In this document: one piece after another, positions 20,770 to 31,361 of the stretch | Layout of the letters: each line of letters begins with the position of its first letter | Position numbering within the stretch: the first letter of the stretch is position 1 | DNA from: Cafeteria roenbergensis | Taxonomy: Eukaryota; Sar; Bigyra; Bicosoecida; Cafeteriaceae | Reading direction: 5' to 3' | Assembly: GCA_008330645.1 (NCBI GenBank) | Contig: VLTN01000067.1 | Coordinates: 62,001-126,000 of the forward strand | DNA length: 64,000 nucleotides | Notes under the pieces: model-generated | Told to the model about the DNA's origin: nothing | Databases searched by the model: none | What the model saw: the letters and a program-made list of their open reading frames with translations, nothing else | Position numbers and translations under genes: made by a program

Positions 20770-23700
20770 ATGTCCGACTGGGGCTCCTGGCCAGCGCATC
20801 GGGGCGCTGTTTCTGCCCCGTGCATCCAAACCACTGCACCTGTGCGCCGATTGGTCGGGCTGTTGGGCTGGAACTCGGCTGTTTGTATATGCAAGGGGGA
20901 TGCCGTCGTTTCTGTCGTTACGGCGCACGACATGTTCATGATGCTAGCCGCTGGAACTACGGCTCAGCCCAAGGCCCCTGGTGCGTGGGGTGCAGCGGCG
21001 GCCGCAAAGCGAGCGCCCCGGCGCCTTTCGTTGGTCGGCGCAGCCATCTTGGGAGACAAACGAGCTGCTCGGTTCGGAAGTGGCTTGGTCAGGGAAGACA
21101 GCGGCGCGGGGACCAGTGTCGGAGGAGGCACTTCCATCCGATCGCTTGGCTGGCCGAGGTCACGGTCGGCGGCTCCGCCGGCTGCCCCGACCGAGCCCCG
21201 AGCTCGGGCGGCGGCCGGACAATCGCCGAGCCCCAGCTCACCATTGCCGATTGAGCGTCGCTTTCGCGACCCCATCGTCCCCGGAAGCGCGATGTGTGCC
21301 ATGAGGGCCATCATGGCAAAGGGCGAGAACCCTCTCTTGGCGGCGCAGGCGCAAGTTGCCGCTGACCTCGGCGACGAGGACGACTACGGGGTCGGGGACG
21401 AAATCGGCTGCTGGGCTGCCGTGGCCGCGAACTGCGCCGCCAAGCGGCGAATGATTGCTCCTCCGCTGCGCCAAGGCCTCAGGTCGGTGCCGTTTCAGCT
21501 GACCCTTGCAGCGCTCCTGACCACCGCGCTTGTCGTTGTGCTGGCCGACGCCGACCGCAAGCCTGACAGCTTTTCGCTGCCGTGGTGGATCGCATTCTCC
21601 TTGATGTGGCTGTTCCTCGCTGAGCTGGGGCTGCGCGCTTTGGCGCTTGCAAGTGCCTGCGTCGAGCCCTGGAGCGTCATCGATGCGATCGCCGTCTCGG
21701 TTTCCTTGGGCCTGATGCTAACCCCGCCATCCCTGTCCGTGACAAGCATCGTCGTGTTCGGACGCGGCCTCCGCCTCATGCAAGTGATGAACGGCTTGCT
21801 TGAGAAGACTCGGGCCAAAGAGCTGGCCGAGGGCATCGGGAAGCGGCTCGTGTCCCAGAACAAGCGACGCTTCATGTCCCGCGCGTTCGACCTTGACTTG
21901 ACGTACATCACCGACAGGATAGTTGCCATGTCGCTGCCGTCCATGAACGTGGAGGGGCTCTATCGGAACCCGATCGAGAAAGTTGCGGAGTTTCTGGACC
22001 TGCGCCACCCGCAGAGCTACGTCGTCGTCAACCTTTGCGCCGAGAGGAACTACCCGGGCTCGTTCTTCCACAACCGGGTGATCCGGGTTCCGTTTGAGGA
22101 CCACGGCCCTCCACAGCTCGCCCAATTGGTGGACTTCGCCAGCGCTGCCTCCGACTGGCTCGCAGCCGCCCCGTCGAACGTGCTTGCGATTCATTGCAAG
22201 GGCGGCAAGGGCCGAACCGGAACCGTCGTCGCGGCGCTGCTGCTCGAAACTGGAGAGGCGCAGTCGCCCACCGAGGCATTGGAGTGGTTTGCGGACCAGA
22301 GAACGGCCGGAAAGCACAGCAACCAGGGCGTCAGCGGTGCGTCCCAGCGCCGGTACGTTGGGTACTTCAGCCTCTGCCGGCTGGTGCCAGTGCCAGAGAC
22401 CTGCGTGCTCTATGTCGACTTCGTGCGGGTCTGGACCGTGCCGAGGGGGGACGGGCGAAGCCTGGATGAGGCAACGGTTTCACCGGTCATCTCGCTGCAG
22501 TGTCCGTCCATTGGGCTGCGCTTTGCCTCCGCTGGGCTCCCTCTCCTCCTGACAGCGGGTCTGGCCACCAAGGCAGCCGTCGAGGCAGCAGTGGGCCACG
22601 TGGGGCGGGCAGGTGGCGCATTGCCTGCTGCGCCAGAGCTCAAGGGCAAGCCAGGCACGCCCCCGACGTCGCCACAGGCGCTTCCTGAAGCTTCAAGAGA
22701 CGCGGCCGCGGCACCTGGCCCCAGCAGGCCACGGCGGCCGAGCGTGTGGGGGCGAGTGGCCGCTCGCCACTCGGCTGAGTGGTCTCGCGACGCCGAAGAG
22801 GGCTTGCCAGCGACGTCGCCCCCGCCTCCGACCGAGGCAAAGCTGTCGGAGTCCCGGAAGCCCGTGGGCGGCCGTTCACTGACCCGCCACACGTTTGCGA
22901 GAGCGTCTGAGTCGTCCGAGAAGACTACATTCGAGGCTGGCATCGACGAGTGGTTCGACGTGGATTGCTGGGGCCTTCCGGTTGCCGCCGACTTTCGGCT
23001 GGGCCTGGGGTGCGAGGAGCGGACCGGGGACCTGGCATCGGCGTGGATGCACTCCGGGGCGATCTCCGCCACAGCCGCCTTACAAGCACGCCAGGCCCGG
23101 CTAGCGTCGGCCCAGCTCGCGGCAAGAAGGCAGGCTGCAACGCTGGGAGACGCGTCTCCTCACGGCTTCGGCTTTGCGGCGTCGTCTGCAAGCGTCACCG
23201 GCACCCCTTCGGGCCGCCCTGTCCTCTCTGGGCAGACCGGCAGCCAGGCGGGGTTGTCCTCGCCACAATGGGCGCCGAGCGACGACTCCAGCAGCCAGTT
23301 GGGCGGCCGACATGGGGACGACGACGAACTGATGGACCCGTTGGTGCTGTCCGACCTTCAAGTCGCAGCGGGTCACTTGGTCAAGTGCAGGCATGACGCG
23401 GCGAGGCCGTCCTCCAGCGAGAGGCTCGACCATGCGTCTGCGCTGAGTGACGCTGGAGGCAGCGCCAAGCGGGCGCACAGCTGCTCTGACGGGTTGGTGG
23501 AGAGCATTACGCTGCCCAAAGAGGCCATTGACAAGGCTTGCAACGACAAGGCGAACAAGGACTTTGCGCCAGACTTTCGAGTGCAGCTCTTTTTCACCCG
23601 ACGGGAGCCAGCACTGCTTCGGCAGGCATACCTGCGCAGACTCATTCGGGCGCAGGGGCAGGGAAGTGTACTGGCCAGCTCGAACGTGCCGTCGGATGAG

Positions 23701-23778
23701 CAGGTGCAGTCGCGTCTTCGCATTCGACGCGACGCGGTGCTGGCAGCCGAGCGCGCAAAGCGCTCGTCTGTGCTGTGA
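20770..23778 (+). CDS. Voltage-sensing phosphatase homologue (VSP/TPTE-PTEN type)
   Basis: From the first in-frame ATG (20770) the protein has 1,002 residues; the frame is open upstream without an ATG, so an N-terminal exon is probably missing from this call. Four membrane segments (about residues 238-345) are followed by a PTEN-type phosphatase: VPFEDHGPPQL (the acidic loop) and active site HCKGGKGRTG (about 475-484, near 22192-22221), then a C2-like region (VLYVDFVRVWTVPRGDG, then DEWFDVDCW, and DFRVQLFFTRREP at the C terminus). The C2 region is split by some 300 disordered residues. VSPs dephosphorylate phosphoinositides at the membrane under voltage control. Here S4 reads FGRGLRLMQVM with only two arginines, and the TI loop GVTIPSQ of PTEN is GVSGASQ, so voltage coupling and specificity may differ. 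Confidence 0.85.
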   Translation: MSDWGSWPAHRGAVSAPCIQTTAPVRRLVGLLGWNSAVCICKGDAVVSVVTAHDMFMMLAAGTTAQPKAPGAWGAAAAAKRAPRRLSLVGAAILGDKRAARFGSGLVREDSGAGTSVGGGTSIRSLGWPRSRSAAPPAAPTEPRARAAAGQSPSPSSPLPIERRFRDPIVPGSAMCAMRAIMAKGENPLLAAQAQVAADLGDEDDYGVGDEIGCWAAVAANCAAKRRMIAPPLRQGLRSVPFQLTLAALLTTALVVVLADADRKPDSFSLPWWIAFSLMWLFLAELGLRALALASACVEPWSVIDAIAVSVSLGLMLTPPSLSVTSIVVFGRGLRLMQVMNGLLEKTRAKELAEGIGKRLVSQNKRRFMSRAFDLDLTYITDRIVAMSLPSMNVEGLYRNPIEKVAEFLDLRHPQSYVVVNLCAERNYPGSFFHNRVIRVPFEDHGPPQLAQLVDFASAASDWLAAAPSNVLAIHCKGGKGRTGTVVAALLLETGEAQSPTEALEWFADQRTAGKHSNQGVSGASQRRYVGYFSLCRLVPVPETCVLYVDFVRVWTVPRGDGRSLDEATVSPVISLQCPSIGLRFASAGLPLLLTAGLATKAAVEAAVGHVGRAGGALPAAPELKGKPGTPPTSPQALPEASRDAAAAPGPSRPRRPSVWGRVAARHSAEWSRDAEEGLPATSPPPPTEAKLSESRKPVGGRSLTRHTFARASESSEKTTFEAGIDEWFDVDCWGLPVAADFRLGLGCEERTGDLASAWMHSGAISATAALQARQARLASAQLAARRQAATLGDASPHGFGFAASSASVTGTPSGRPVLSGQTGSQAGLSSPQWAPSDDSSSQLGGRHGDDDELMDPLVLSDLQVAAGHLVKCRHDAARPSSSERLDHASALSDAGGSAKRAHSCSDGLVESITLPKEAIDKACNDKANKDFAPDFRVQLFFTRREPALLRQAYLRRLIRAQGQGSVLASSNVPSDEQVQSRLRIRRDAVLAAERAKRSSVL

Positions 23779-24047
23779 GGCGGTCGCACCGCGCGGTTAT
23801 CCCAAGCATTTGCGAGGCGAGCCGTCGGCTGCTCGTGAGCGCACATGCCGGGGCACAGGATGCACACACCCAGCTATCGCCCTCGTGAGCCGCGCACGAT
23901 GGACATGCCTAGCATGCTCGCTTGCTCGCCACGAGTGGGCTACGAGCTCGTGCATGCCTCGACAGCCCAAGAAAGTCAATCAACTCACGCGCTGCCAATC
24001 GCACGAACTGCCACCACGCACACCCGCCGCTTCGCCAAACCAAGCGC
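23779..24047. other. Convergent 3' spacer between VSP and FEN1
   Basis: The 269 bp between the two stop codons hold the 3' flanks of both genes. I see no further gene. Confidence 0.5.
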
Positions 24048-24300
24048 TCACTTGGCACGTTTCGCCTTGGAAGTCTCCGCGGAGTCCATGTCCTCGCTAG
24101 AGCGCTTCGACGCGGCTGGCTTGGGGCGTGAGGCGGCGAAGAAGACTGGCGCTGGTGTTGCCGCCGCTTCCGGGGCACTCCGGCCAGCAGGCCCTTCAGC
24201 CGGGGTGGCAGCGGGACTGGCAGGCCCAGTCGAGGGGGCAGCCACCACCGCGCCCGATGGCTCGGCAGCGACGGGAGAAGCGGTCCCAGCGCTTGATGCC

Positions 24301-24336
<36 letters not shown>

Positions 24337-25969
24337 GCTTTCACAGACGCCGACGTCCGGCGTGCCGGCTTGGCAGCGGCCGACTTGGGCTTCGCCGCAC
24401 CCTTTTTCGCGGCAGGGGCCGCCTTTGCCTTGGCTCCCATTGTGAAAAATGAGTCCATTCGCTTCTGGCCTCCCTTTGCGCGAGCCTTCTTCAGGCGCTC
24501 GATCGCGTTGCGCACGCGGTCCGCGTTGAAGCCCTTCTGGTCGACGAGGTACTCGACTAGTCCAGCCTCGTCAGGGGCGGTCCACTTGATGTCTCCGCGC
24601 AGGGTCTCCGGGTCGGTGATGTCCGCCTCGTGGAAGAGCCGAAGCGCTTCGTCGATGGGGTACCCTTCCGGGACGGGCACCTTGCCCTCTTCCCTGAGGG
24701 CTTCGATCACCGCCGCGAGGTCGCCGTGCTTGCGCACCCTTTCAAGGGCCTTGACTGGCCCGATGCCCTTGAGGGGCTCGAGGTAGTCGCAGCCGCACAA
24801 GATGCACACATCCACGAACTGGTCCATCGAGAGCCCCAGGTCCGCCAGCAGCTTGGGCAGGCTGATCTCCCACACGGGCAGCTTGCGGGCCTCGCTGAAG
24901 GTGAGCCGGCGAAGCAGCCGCGGCGTCCCGAAGCACAGCGTGTCCATGTCCTCGGTGGCTGCAGCCCACACCACGCCCGCCTTGGCCAGCGCCGCGCACT
25001 GCGCCTCGGCCTCGCAAGGCGCCTCCACTACGGGCACGCCCATGAGACGGAGCAAGTGCTTCGCTTCTTCCTGGTGCGACCCCTGCATGTGCACCGTGCG
25101 CTTGGCCAGCTTCTCGGCCTCGGCCACGGCTTCCTTGGCGGCCTCGGCGTCATCCTCGCCCGCGGCCGCGATGCGGGCCTGGGCCGCCTCCAAGTCGATC
25201 TTGGCCTTTTCCTTGGCTTCCTTTCGCTTCGCTAGCTGCGGAAGCAGCGTGGGGCGGTGGGGTGGATGCAGCGGGGGGGGGAGAAAAGCAATGTGGGCGC
25301 CAGGGCAGGGAACAGCTCGAGGCCCGGCCCACGCGGCCTCCCATCAGCAGCGAGGCGGTTCAGCCCATCGCATGTGGCGCTCCGCGCGCGCTCGCGCTCG
25401 ATGGTTGGCGCCAGGGACCCCGCGTGGGGCGGGGAGGGCGCGGGCAAAATTCAAACTCACCTCGCCTGACTTGAGTGTGGGTGGCTTGCCGTCAAACACG
25501 TACACCGGGCGCACGCCGTGCTCCATGAGCCGGATGGTGCGCGAAAAGATCCCTTGCAGGTGCGAGGTCACCTCGCCCGCCTCGTTGGTCAGGTTGGCCG
25601 ACGGGGCGCCGTCGGAGGAGCTCCGGACAGCGACCTGCGGCACTCTCGAACTCGCGACTCGGGCGCAGCGGCAGTGGCGCGCCGGTTCGTCCGTCGCGCA
25701 GGGCTGTGCAGTGCGGCAAGCAGCGTGTGACCGCTCGCTGCAAAGCCTCTCACCCCCCCCCCCCCCCCCTCCGGGGGAGGAGGCGGGGGCGGGCTGGTGG
25801 GACAGGCCGCCTGCTTGCCAACTCGCAACTGCGCACTCACGAGGAAGGAGTAAATTGTCATGGACGCGTCAATGGCGACCTTGCGCCCGAGCAGCTCCTT
25901 GAGAGTGATCTCCTTGACCGCGGCCGGGGCGGACGCCTGAATGAGCTTCATCAGGTTTTTAATGCCCAT
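24048..25969 (-). CDS. FEN1: Flap endonuclease 1 (FEN1)
   Basis: Three exons, 25969-25841, 25634-25461 and 25235-24048, give 496 residues; both introns are GTGAGT...CAG, in phase, and join exactly at family-conserved blocks (SFL/VAVR and KSGE/LAKR). Catalytic acids are all present: IDASM (Asp34), VFDGKPP (Asp91), the CEAEAQCA pair, the ATEDMDTL pair and [18 protein letters not shown]-binding PIP box, QKRMDSFF, follows the nuclease core. FEN1 removes 5' flaps in Okazaki fragment maturation and long-patch base excision repair. The protein is over 100 residues longer than human FEN1 because the tail after the PIP box is Ala/Lys-rich with a polyalanine run. Intron 1 carries a 17-base C/G homopolymer at 25753-25769. 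Confidence 0.95.
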
Positions 25970-26217
25970 GGCGGCCAGCGCCGAGTGCGGTGGCGAGATT
26001 GGCCAATCAGCGCCCGGCGGTTGCCGCAAAGGGAGCAGGCCAGCGATCGACAAGCCATCGCGAGCTGAGGCAGAGCAACACAAGCCAATAAGTCGGCTGC
26101 ATCAGTCGTTTCCGCAATACCGCCGCGCCACAAGGTCTGCCACGCCGAGCGAAGCCCGGCTGCCGCTAGCCAGCCCGGCCGCGTGCGACCCTTCGACCCG
26201 CACCCTCTGTTCCTGCC
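25970..26217. promoter_or_regulatory. Divergent FEN1/PP2C promoter region with palindromic CCAAT box
   Basis: The 248 bp between two opposite ATG codons contains gattggccaatc at about 25997-26008. It reads as a CCAAT box (CCAATC) on both strands, about 30 bp upstream of the FEN1 ATG. Function as a shared promoter element is inferred from position and from the well-known NF-Y motif only. Confidence 0.4.
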
Positions 26218-27438
26218 ATGGGGTGCCGGGCATCCGTGCCCACGGCGCCAGGGGCGTCGGCCTCGGCTCCAGCAGCGACACGGCCCGCCGCGCCGGCGAG
26301 CTCGGGCGCGGACACCTCCGGCAGCGGTGGGGCCAGGTCGACGGGCCAGTCGCACTCAGGAGTGGCCGTGGAGGGGGACGAGGCGCCGGGGTCACGGCGA
26401 ATGTCTTTAACTGGCGGCACGCTTCCCGCTAAGGTCGGGTCGCGCGCTCAGGACGCCAGGCGCCGGCGGCTCTCCATCGCCGCCACCCCCAAAGAGTACG
26501 CGCGCTCCGTTATGGAAGAGAACGAGCGGCTGCGCGAGGAGGGGTCGGAGGACCGGCGAAGGGAGGTTCTCCTCTGTCCCGATCCGCACGAGGAGGCGGT
26601 CGGTTTGCCTGTCCGGTGGGGCTATATGTCCCGGCCCGGCAACGACCCCATGAAGCGCGTCAAGGAGAACCAGGACACTTATATCGTACTTGACAGGTTT
26701 GCGGGGCGCGATGACCAGCTGTTTGTGGGCGTGTTCGACGGGCACGGGCCCAACGGGGCAAAGGCCTCGCGGTTTGTGCGGGACGAGTTGCCGACCTCGT
26801 GGTCCACTGACCACCTTGCCAAGGAGCCCTTCACGGTGATAAACAAGGGCTGCCTCGCAACCAACCAGAAGCTATCTGTCAGCGACATTGACGTGTACGT
26901 GAGCGGGACGACGGGCATCACGACGCTGATCCGCGGGCCCAAGTTGTACGTTGCCAACGTGGGAGATTCTCGAGCCGTGCTTGGCCGGCAGTTCCACGAC
27001 GGGTCCATTGCAGCTGTGGACCTCTCGCGCGACCACAAGCCGGACGACCCGGAGGAGATGGCGCGCATCGTGGCCAACGGCGGCCGCGTGTTCGAGTGGG
27101 GCGTTCCCCGCGTGTGGCTTCGTGACGTCGACATGCCGGGACTTGCCATGGCGCGGTCGTTCGGTGACCTCGCGGCAGAGACGGTTGGCGTTTTTGCGGA
27201 GCCTGAGCTGAGCGAGGTGGAGCTGAGCGCAGCTGACAAGTTCGCCATCTGGGCGAGCGACGGCGTGTGGGAGTTCATGACCAGCCAGGAGGTGGTCGAC
27301 ATCGTCACCGCGAATATGGACAAGGGGCCCACTGCGTGCTGCGAAGCTGTGGTCGCGGAGTCGACCAAACGCTGGCACCAGGAGGAGGATGTCGTGGACG
27401 ACACGACCATCGTCATCACCTTCTTCTCCTTCCCCTGA
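26218..27438 (+). CDS. PP2C-family (PPM) Ser/Thr phosphatase, probably N-myristoylated
   Basis: Single-exon frame of 406 residues from ATG 26218 (context ctgccATGG). The N terminus MGCRAS has Gly2 and Cys3, the pattern for myristoylation plus palmitoylation and so membrane attachment. After a disordered region of about 130 residues the PPM metal-binding and core motifs appear in order: KENQD, FDGHG, SGTTGITT, ANVGDSRAV, DHKPD, LAMARSFGD, ASDGVWE and DDTTIVI at the end. In the last motif the usual DN is DD. The enzyme is a metal-dependent phosphatase; substrate is unknown. Confidence 0.93.
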   Translation: MGCRASVPTAPGASASAPAATRPAAPASSGADTSGSGGARSTGQSHSGVAVEGDEAPGSRRMSLTGGTLPAKVGSRAQDARRRRLSIAATPKEYARSVMEENERLREEGSEDRRREVLLCPDPHEEAVGLPVRWGYMSRPGNDPMKRVKENQDTYIVLDRFAGRDDQLFVGVFDGHGPNGAKASRFVRDELPTSWSTDHLAKEPFTVINKGCLATNQKLSVSDIDVYVSGTTGITTLIRGPKLYVANVGDSRAVLGRQFHDGSIAAVDLSRDHKPDDPEEMARIVANGGRVFEWGVPRVWLRDVDMPGLAMARSFGDLAAETVGVFAEPELSEVELSAADKFAIWASDGVWEFMTSQEVVDIVTANMDKGPTACCEAVVAESTKRWHQEEDVVDDTTIVITFFSFP

Positions 27439-28403
27439 GCGCCCTGTCCTCCCCCCCCTTGCCCTTCCCCCCCCCTTCACACGCCGCAAGGGTGCGCCGC
27501 AAGGCGCACATGCGTGTGGACGTCCATTGATCTGTTCCCGGCGTGGAAAGAGCGTGGGCATGGGCGCGGGCGCGCGAGCTTGGCGCCCAGCCAGCCGAGT
27601 GGCCAACATCGGCTCTGCCCTCGAGGGGGCGCCCTGCGGCAGGGCGCCGCTTCGGGGCCCGACTGTGCATCTGAGCGATGCTCAGCAGCGACGTGCTGCC
27701 TGTGCTTTGGGGCCAAAGCCAGTGCTTTGGGCGCCGTCCACCCAGATCTTGTCTCTCCTTCTCTTCCTCCCAACCCTCCCTTCTGCGTCTCGCCGCGGCG
27801 CCTTCCCCGCCTCCCTATGGCCACCTGCGGGCTGCGGTGGGCCTGGTAGCTTGGTGCGCCGGTGGGGGTAAAGTGCGACTGGCCGTCCGTGGCGGCAGCG
27901 GACGTGGCCTGGCTTTGGCTGGCCACCGCTGCGCTGACCCTGGCCCCTCCCGCACCCTCCATCATCACCACCACTACCATTCCCAACGCCCCTGCGGACT
28001 GCATGCAACTGAGTTCGCTAGTGTCTGGTGGCCACGAGCGCGTTCCTTCTTTTGCGTTGAATCGTTGCTTGGCTGCTAGGGTGCAGCGCTTGCCGTCCCG
28101 AGACTCGCTGTTGCGTGTTTGCCAGGCGCGTCGTGGACTCGCTCTGGCGCAGTATCGCCTGTGCGCTGCCAACGGGCTTGCGTTGCAACGACCTCGCTGA
28201 TTGCAGGTTGGCGAGCACCGCCAACCGTGCCCGGCTGCCGCAAGTTGCGTGCTCTGAAGGGGCCGCCGGAGCAGCGCACACGATGGCCGGTGGTCATTGC
28301 GGCGGGGTGGCCTTGGCTCGGGGGCTGGTCGCCCCAAACCGCAACGGGACGGACTCACACTCACGCACACTCTCACGCATGCAGGCAAGCAACGGCGCAT
28401 TGC
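27439..28403. other. Convergent 3' spacer, no supported gene
   Basis: About 965 bp lie between the PP2C and threonyl-tRNA synthetase stops. It has C runs of 8-9 bases just after the PP2C stop and short CAC/CT-rich stretches. The longest frame (minus, 307 codons) is Arg/Ala/Gly junk-like without any domain. I see nothing else in it. Confidence 0.45.
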
Positions 28404-31361
28404 TCACTCAGCGGGGGCGGCGGCTGCAGCCCCAGCGCCGGTCGAGGCGCTGACTGCCCCGCCAAACTCCGAGGTGGCGGGCGGGCCGGCCTCGGGCTTG
28501 GCCACGCCGCCCCGGGCGTCGAGGGTGGCGCAGGCGTCGTCCCAGCTGTCCGTCTTCTCGGTCATCATGACGTTGATGGCCCCGAGGAGCCGCGTCATGG
28601 GCACGGTGCCGTGGTCGGTGTTGTCGCGGGTGCGGACGGCTGCGGCATCGGCCTCGACCTCCTTGGCGCCGATGACGAGAATGAGGTTGTACTGGGCAAC
28701 CTGGGCGGCGCGGATCTTCTTGTTGAGGGTGTTGCCGCTGTCGTCGAGGTCGGCATACACCTCGGCGGCGTGCAGGCGGCCAAGGACCTCGTTGCAGAAG
28801 GGAAGGAACGAGGGGTGGACGGGGATGATCATGGCCTGGCGGGGCGAGAGCCAGATGGGCCACTTGCCCTTGAGGTGCTCCGTGAGCACGGCAAACATGC
28901 GCTCCACGGACCCAAGGACGGCGCGGTGCACGATGACGGGGCGCTCGAACGAGGGGCCAAGGGGGGGCGGGTTGGCGTACTTGTCCTCCTCCTCCGCCTC
29001 GGCGTCGCCCTCGCCCTCGCCGTGGGCGTGGGCGTGGTCGTGGCCGGTGCAGAACTCGGGGGTCATCTCAGTGCTCGGCCCGCCTGCGCCGCCAGCGGGA
29101 GCGGCGGCGACCTCAGCGGCGACCGCGGCCTCCTTGGCCTCCTTGGCAGCCTTGCGCGCGTCCTTGGCGGCGTCCTTGGCGGCGTCCTTGGCAGCCTTCT
29201 TGTCCTCCTTGGCCTTGGCGACGGCGCTTGCGTCCGTGTCGACGACCATCTTGGTCTGGTACTTGAGGTCGAAGCGGATGGGGAGCTGGAAATCGAGCTG
29301 GATCGTGGCGCACTGGTGGCGGCGGCCAAAGGCGTCGAACACCTTCACGTCGATCTTGGGGCCGTAGAAGGCGCCGTCTCCCGGGTTGATCTTCCAGGGG
29401 CGGCCGAAGCGGACGAGCGCCGACTTCATCATGAGCTCGGCGCGCTTCCAGAGCTCCACGTCACCCAGCGCCTTCTTGGGGCGCGTGGACAGGTCGAGCT
29501 CGAAGGTGAAGCCGAGGGTCTCGTAGATGTTGGCCATGAAGTCCAGAGCGCCCTGCACCTCGCTCTCGATCTGGTCGGGGCGGCAGAAGATGTGGCCGTC
29601 GTCCTGCTGGAAGCGGCGCACGCGGGTGAGGCCAGTGAGGGCGCCAGAGGCCTCGTTGCGGTGAAGGGCGCCAAAGTCGGCGATGCGGAAGGGGAGCTCG
29701 CGGTAGGAGCGGACGCGGTGCTTGAACATGAGGCAATGGCCCGGGCAGTTCATGGGCTTGAGGCCGAACTGGGCGTCCTCGATGGTGAAGGTGAACATGT
29801 CGTCGAGGTAGTGCTTCGCGTGGCCACTCTGGCGCCACAGCTCGAGGTTGAACACGTTGGGGGTGATGGCCTCCTCGAAGCCGCGCTTCCAGTACTGCGT
29901 GCGGACGAGGTCCTGGAGGCGGCGGTAGATGCGGGCGCCGTGGGGCAGGAAGAAGGCCGACCCGGGGCTGAGGTCGTGGAAGAAGAAGAGCTCCTGCTCG
30001 GTGCCGATGGTGCGGTGGTCGAACTTCTTCGCCTCCTCCAGGGCCTTGAGGTGCTTGTTGAGCTGCTTCTTGTCGGGGAAGGACACGGCGGTGACTCGGC
30101 TGAGGGTGTCGTTGGCGGTGTTGCCGAGCCAGAACGCGGCGCCGGTGCGCTGGCACTTGAGCACGCCCACGCGGCCCGTGTCGGGGAGGTGGGGGCCAGT
30201 GCAGAGGTCGATGAGGCGGCCGCAGCGGTAGGCGGTGGTGGATGCCCCGTCGGGGATCTTGGCCGAGATGATCTGCACCTTGAAGGGGTTGTCGCCGAAC
30301 AGCTCGAGGGCCTGCTCCTTGCTCAGCACCAGGCGCTCGAAGGGAAGCTTTGCCTTGGTGATGGAGTCGGCGCGCTTGTCCAGCGTGACGAGGTCCGCGT
30401 TCTTGATGGTGTGCTCGCCCATGTAGGCGTCGTAGTAGAAGCCGTCCTGCGTGGGCGGGCCCATGGTGAGCTTACAGCCGAACTCCTCCTCCAGACTGGC
30501 GCCCAGCACGTGCGCGGACGAGTGCCAGAAGGTGGACTGCCCCTCCTCAGAGGTGAAGGGGAGGAGCTCGAGGGTGCAGTCGCCCTCGAGCGGGCGGGAC
30601 ATGTCCCACAGCTCCGACTGCGACCCGCGCGCGGCGGCGGCGGCGATCTCCTCCTCGGACAGCAGGTGGCTGTAGTCCGGGGCGTCGTCGTCGTCGGCAT
30701 CCTCCTCGGCGTGCACCAGGGAGCTGTCCACCTCGCCGATGCGGCGGGAGTAGGAGACGCGGGCGACGCAGGTGCGCTTGGCGAGGCTCTTGGAGATGTC
30801 AGTGGCGATGGCCAGGGGCGTGAGCTCGAACGAGGTGCCCTCGACAACCTTGCCGTCCGGGAGGGTCACCTTGATGGTCTCGCGGGGCTTGGCTGCGTTG
30901 GCGGGGCCGGGGGACGGGCGGGCGAGCGGCGCGCGACGCGGTCAGGCTGCAGCAAAGGGCGCAGGCCACGCTCGCCGATGTGGGGAAGCAGCGGGGCACG
31001 CGAAGCTGCGGAGAGGCGGTGCCGGAAGCGGCCCGCGCAGCAGCGGGGAGTGCAGCGCTCCCGCGGTCGTGTGGCGCGAAGCAGGGCGCCTGTTCTTCGC
31101 CTCGCGGGGCCGCTCCGTGCGCGAGCTGCTGTCCGGCACCCCCGGCCTAGCCCTCGGTCTCTCGAGCTCACCTGCAAGCTCCTTGTCGGCGGCCGCCTTG
31201 AAGCGCTCCCACACCTCCAGGCGGGCGTCCAGGAACGGGGCGTTCTTCTGCACCGAGATGGCCGGGCCAATCTTGCCGGTGGTCTCGATGCGGGCGCCGT
31301 GGCTCTGAATTGTGCGCGTCTTCTCGCGGCCCGAGCTGGCTGCTGCGGCAGAGGCGGCCAT
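28404..31361 (-). CDS. TARS: Threonyl-tRNA synthetase
   Basis: Two exons, 31361-31172 and 30892-28404, give 892 residues; the 279-bp intron is GTGAGC...CAG and joins in phase inside the linker before the TGS domain. In order: helical N-terminal arm (SVQKNAPFLDARLEVWERFKAA), TGS domain (ITVTLPDG-like KVTLPDGKVVEG), the editing domain (FWHSSAHVLGASLEEE; the HxxxH site), and the class II core with motif 2-like LHRNEASGALTGLTRVRRF and CPGHC. The C-terminal anticodon-binding domain is present (MIIPVHPSFLPF, then AAQVAQYNLILVIG). The enzyme charges tRNA-Thr in the cytosol; no targeting signal is obvious. An insertion of roughly 95 residues, Ala/Lys-rich then His/Asp/Glu-rich, interrupts the catalytic domain before RPVIVHRAVLGSVERM. 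Confidence 0.95.

Noticed and set aside
27477-28400. 307-codon minus-strand frame downstream of the threonyl-tRNA synthetase
   Set aside because: No domain, Arg/Ala/Ser-rich, overlaps simple-sequence stretches; it would also break the alternation pattern.
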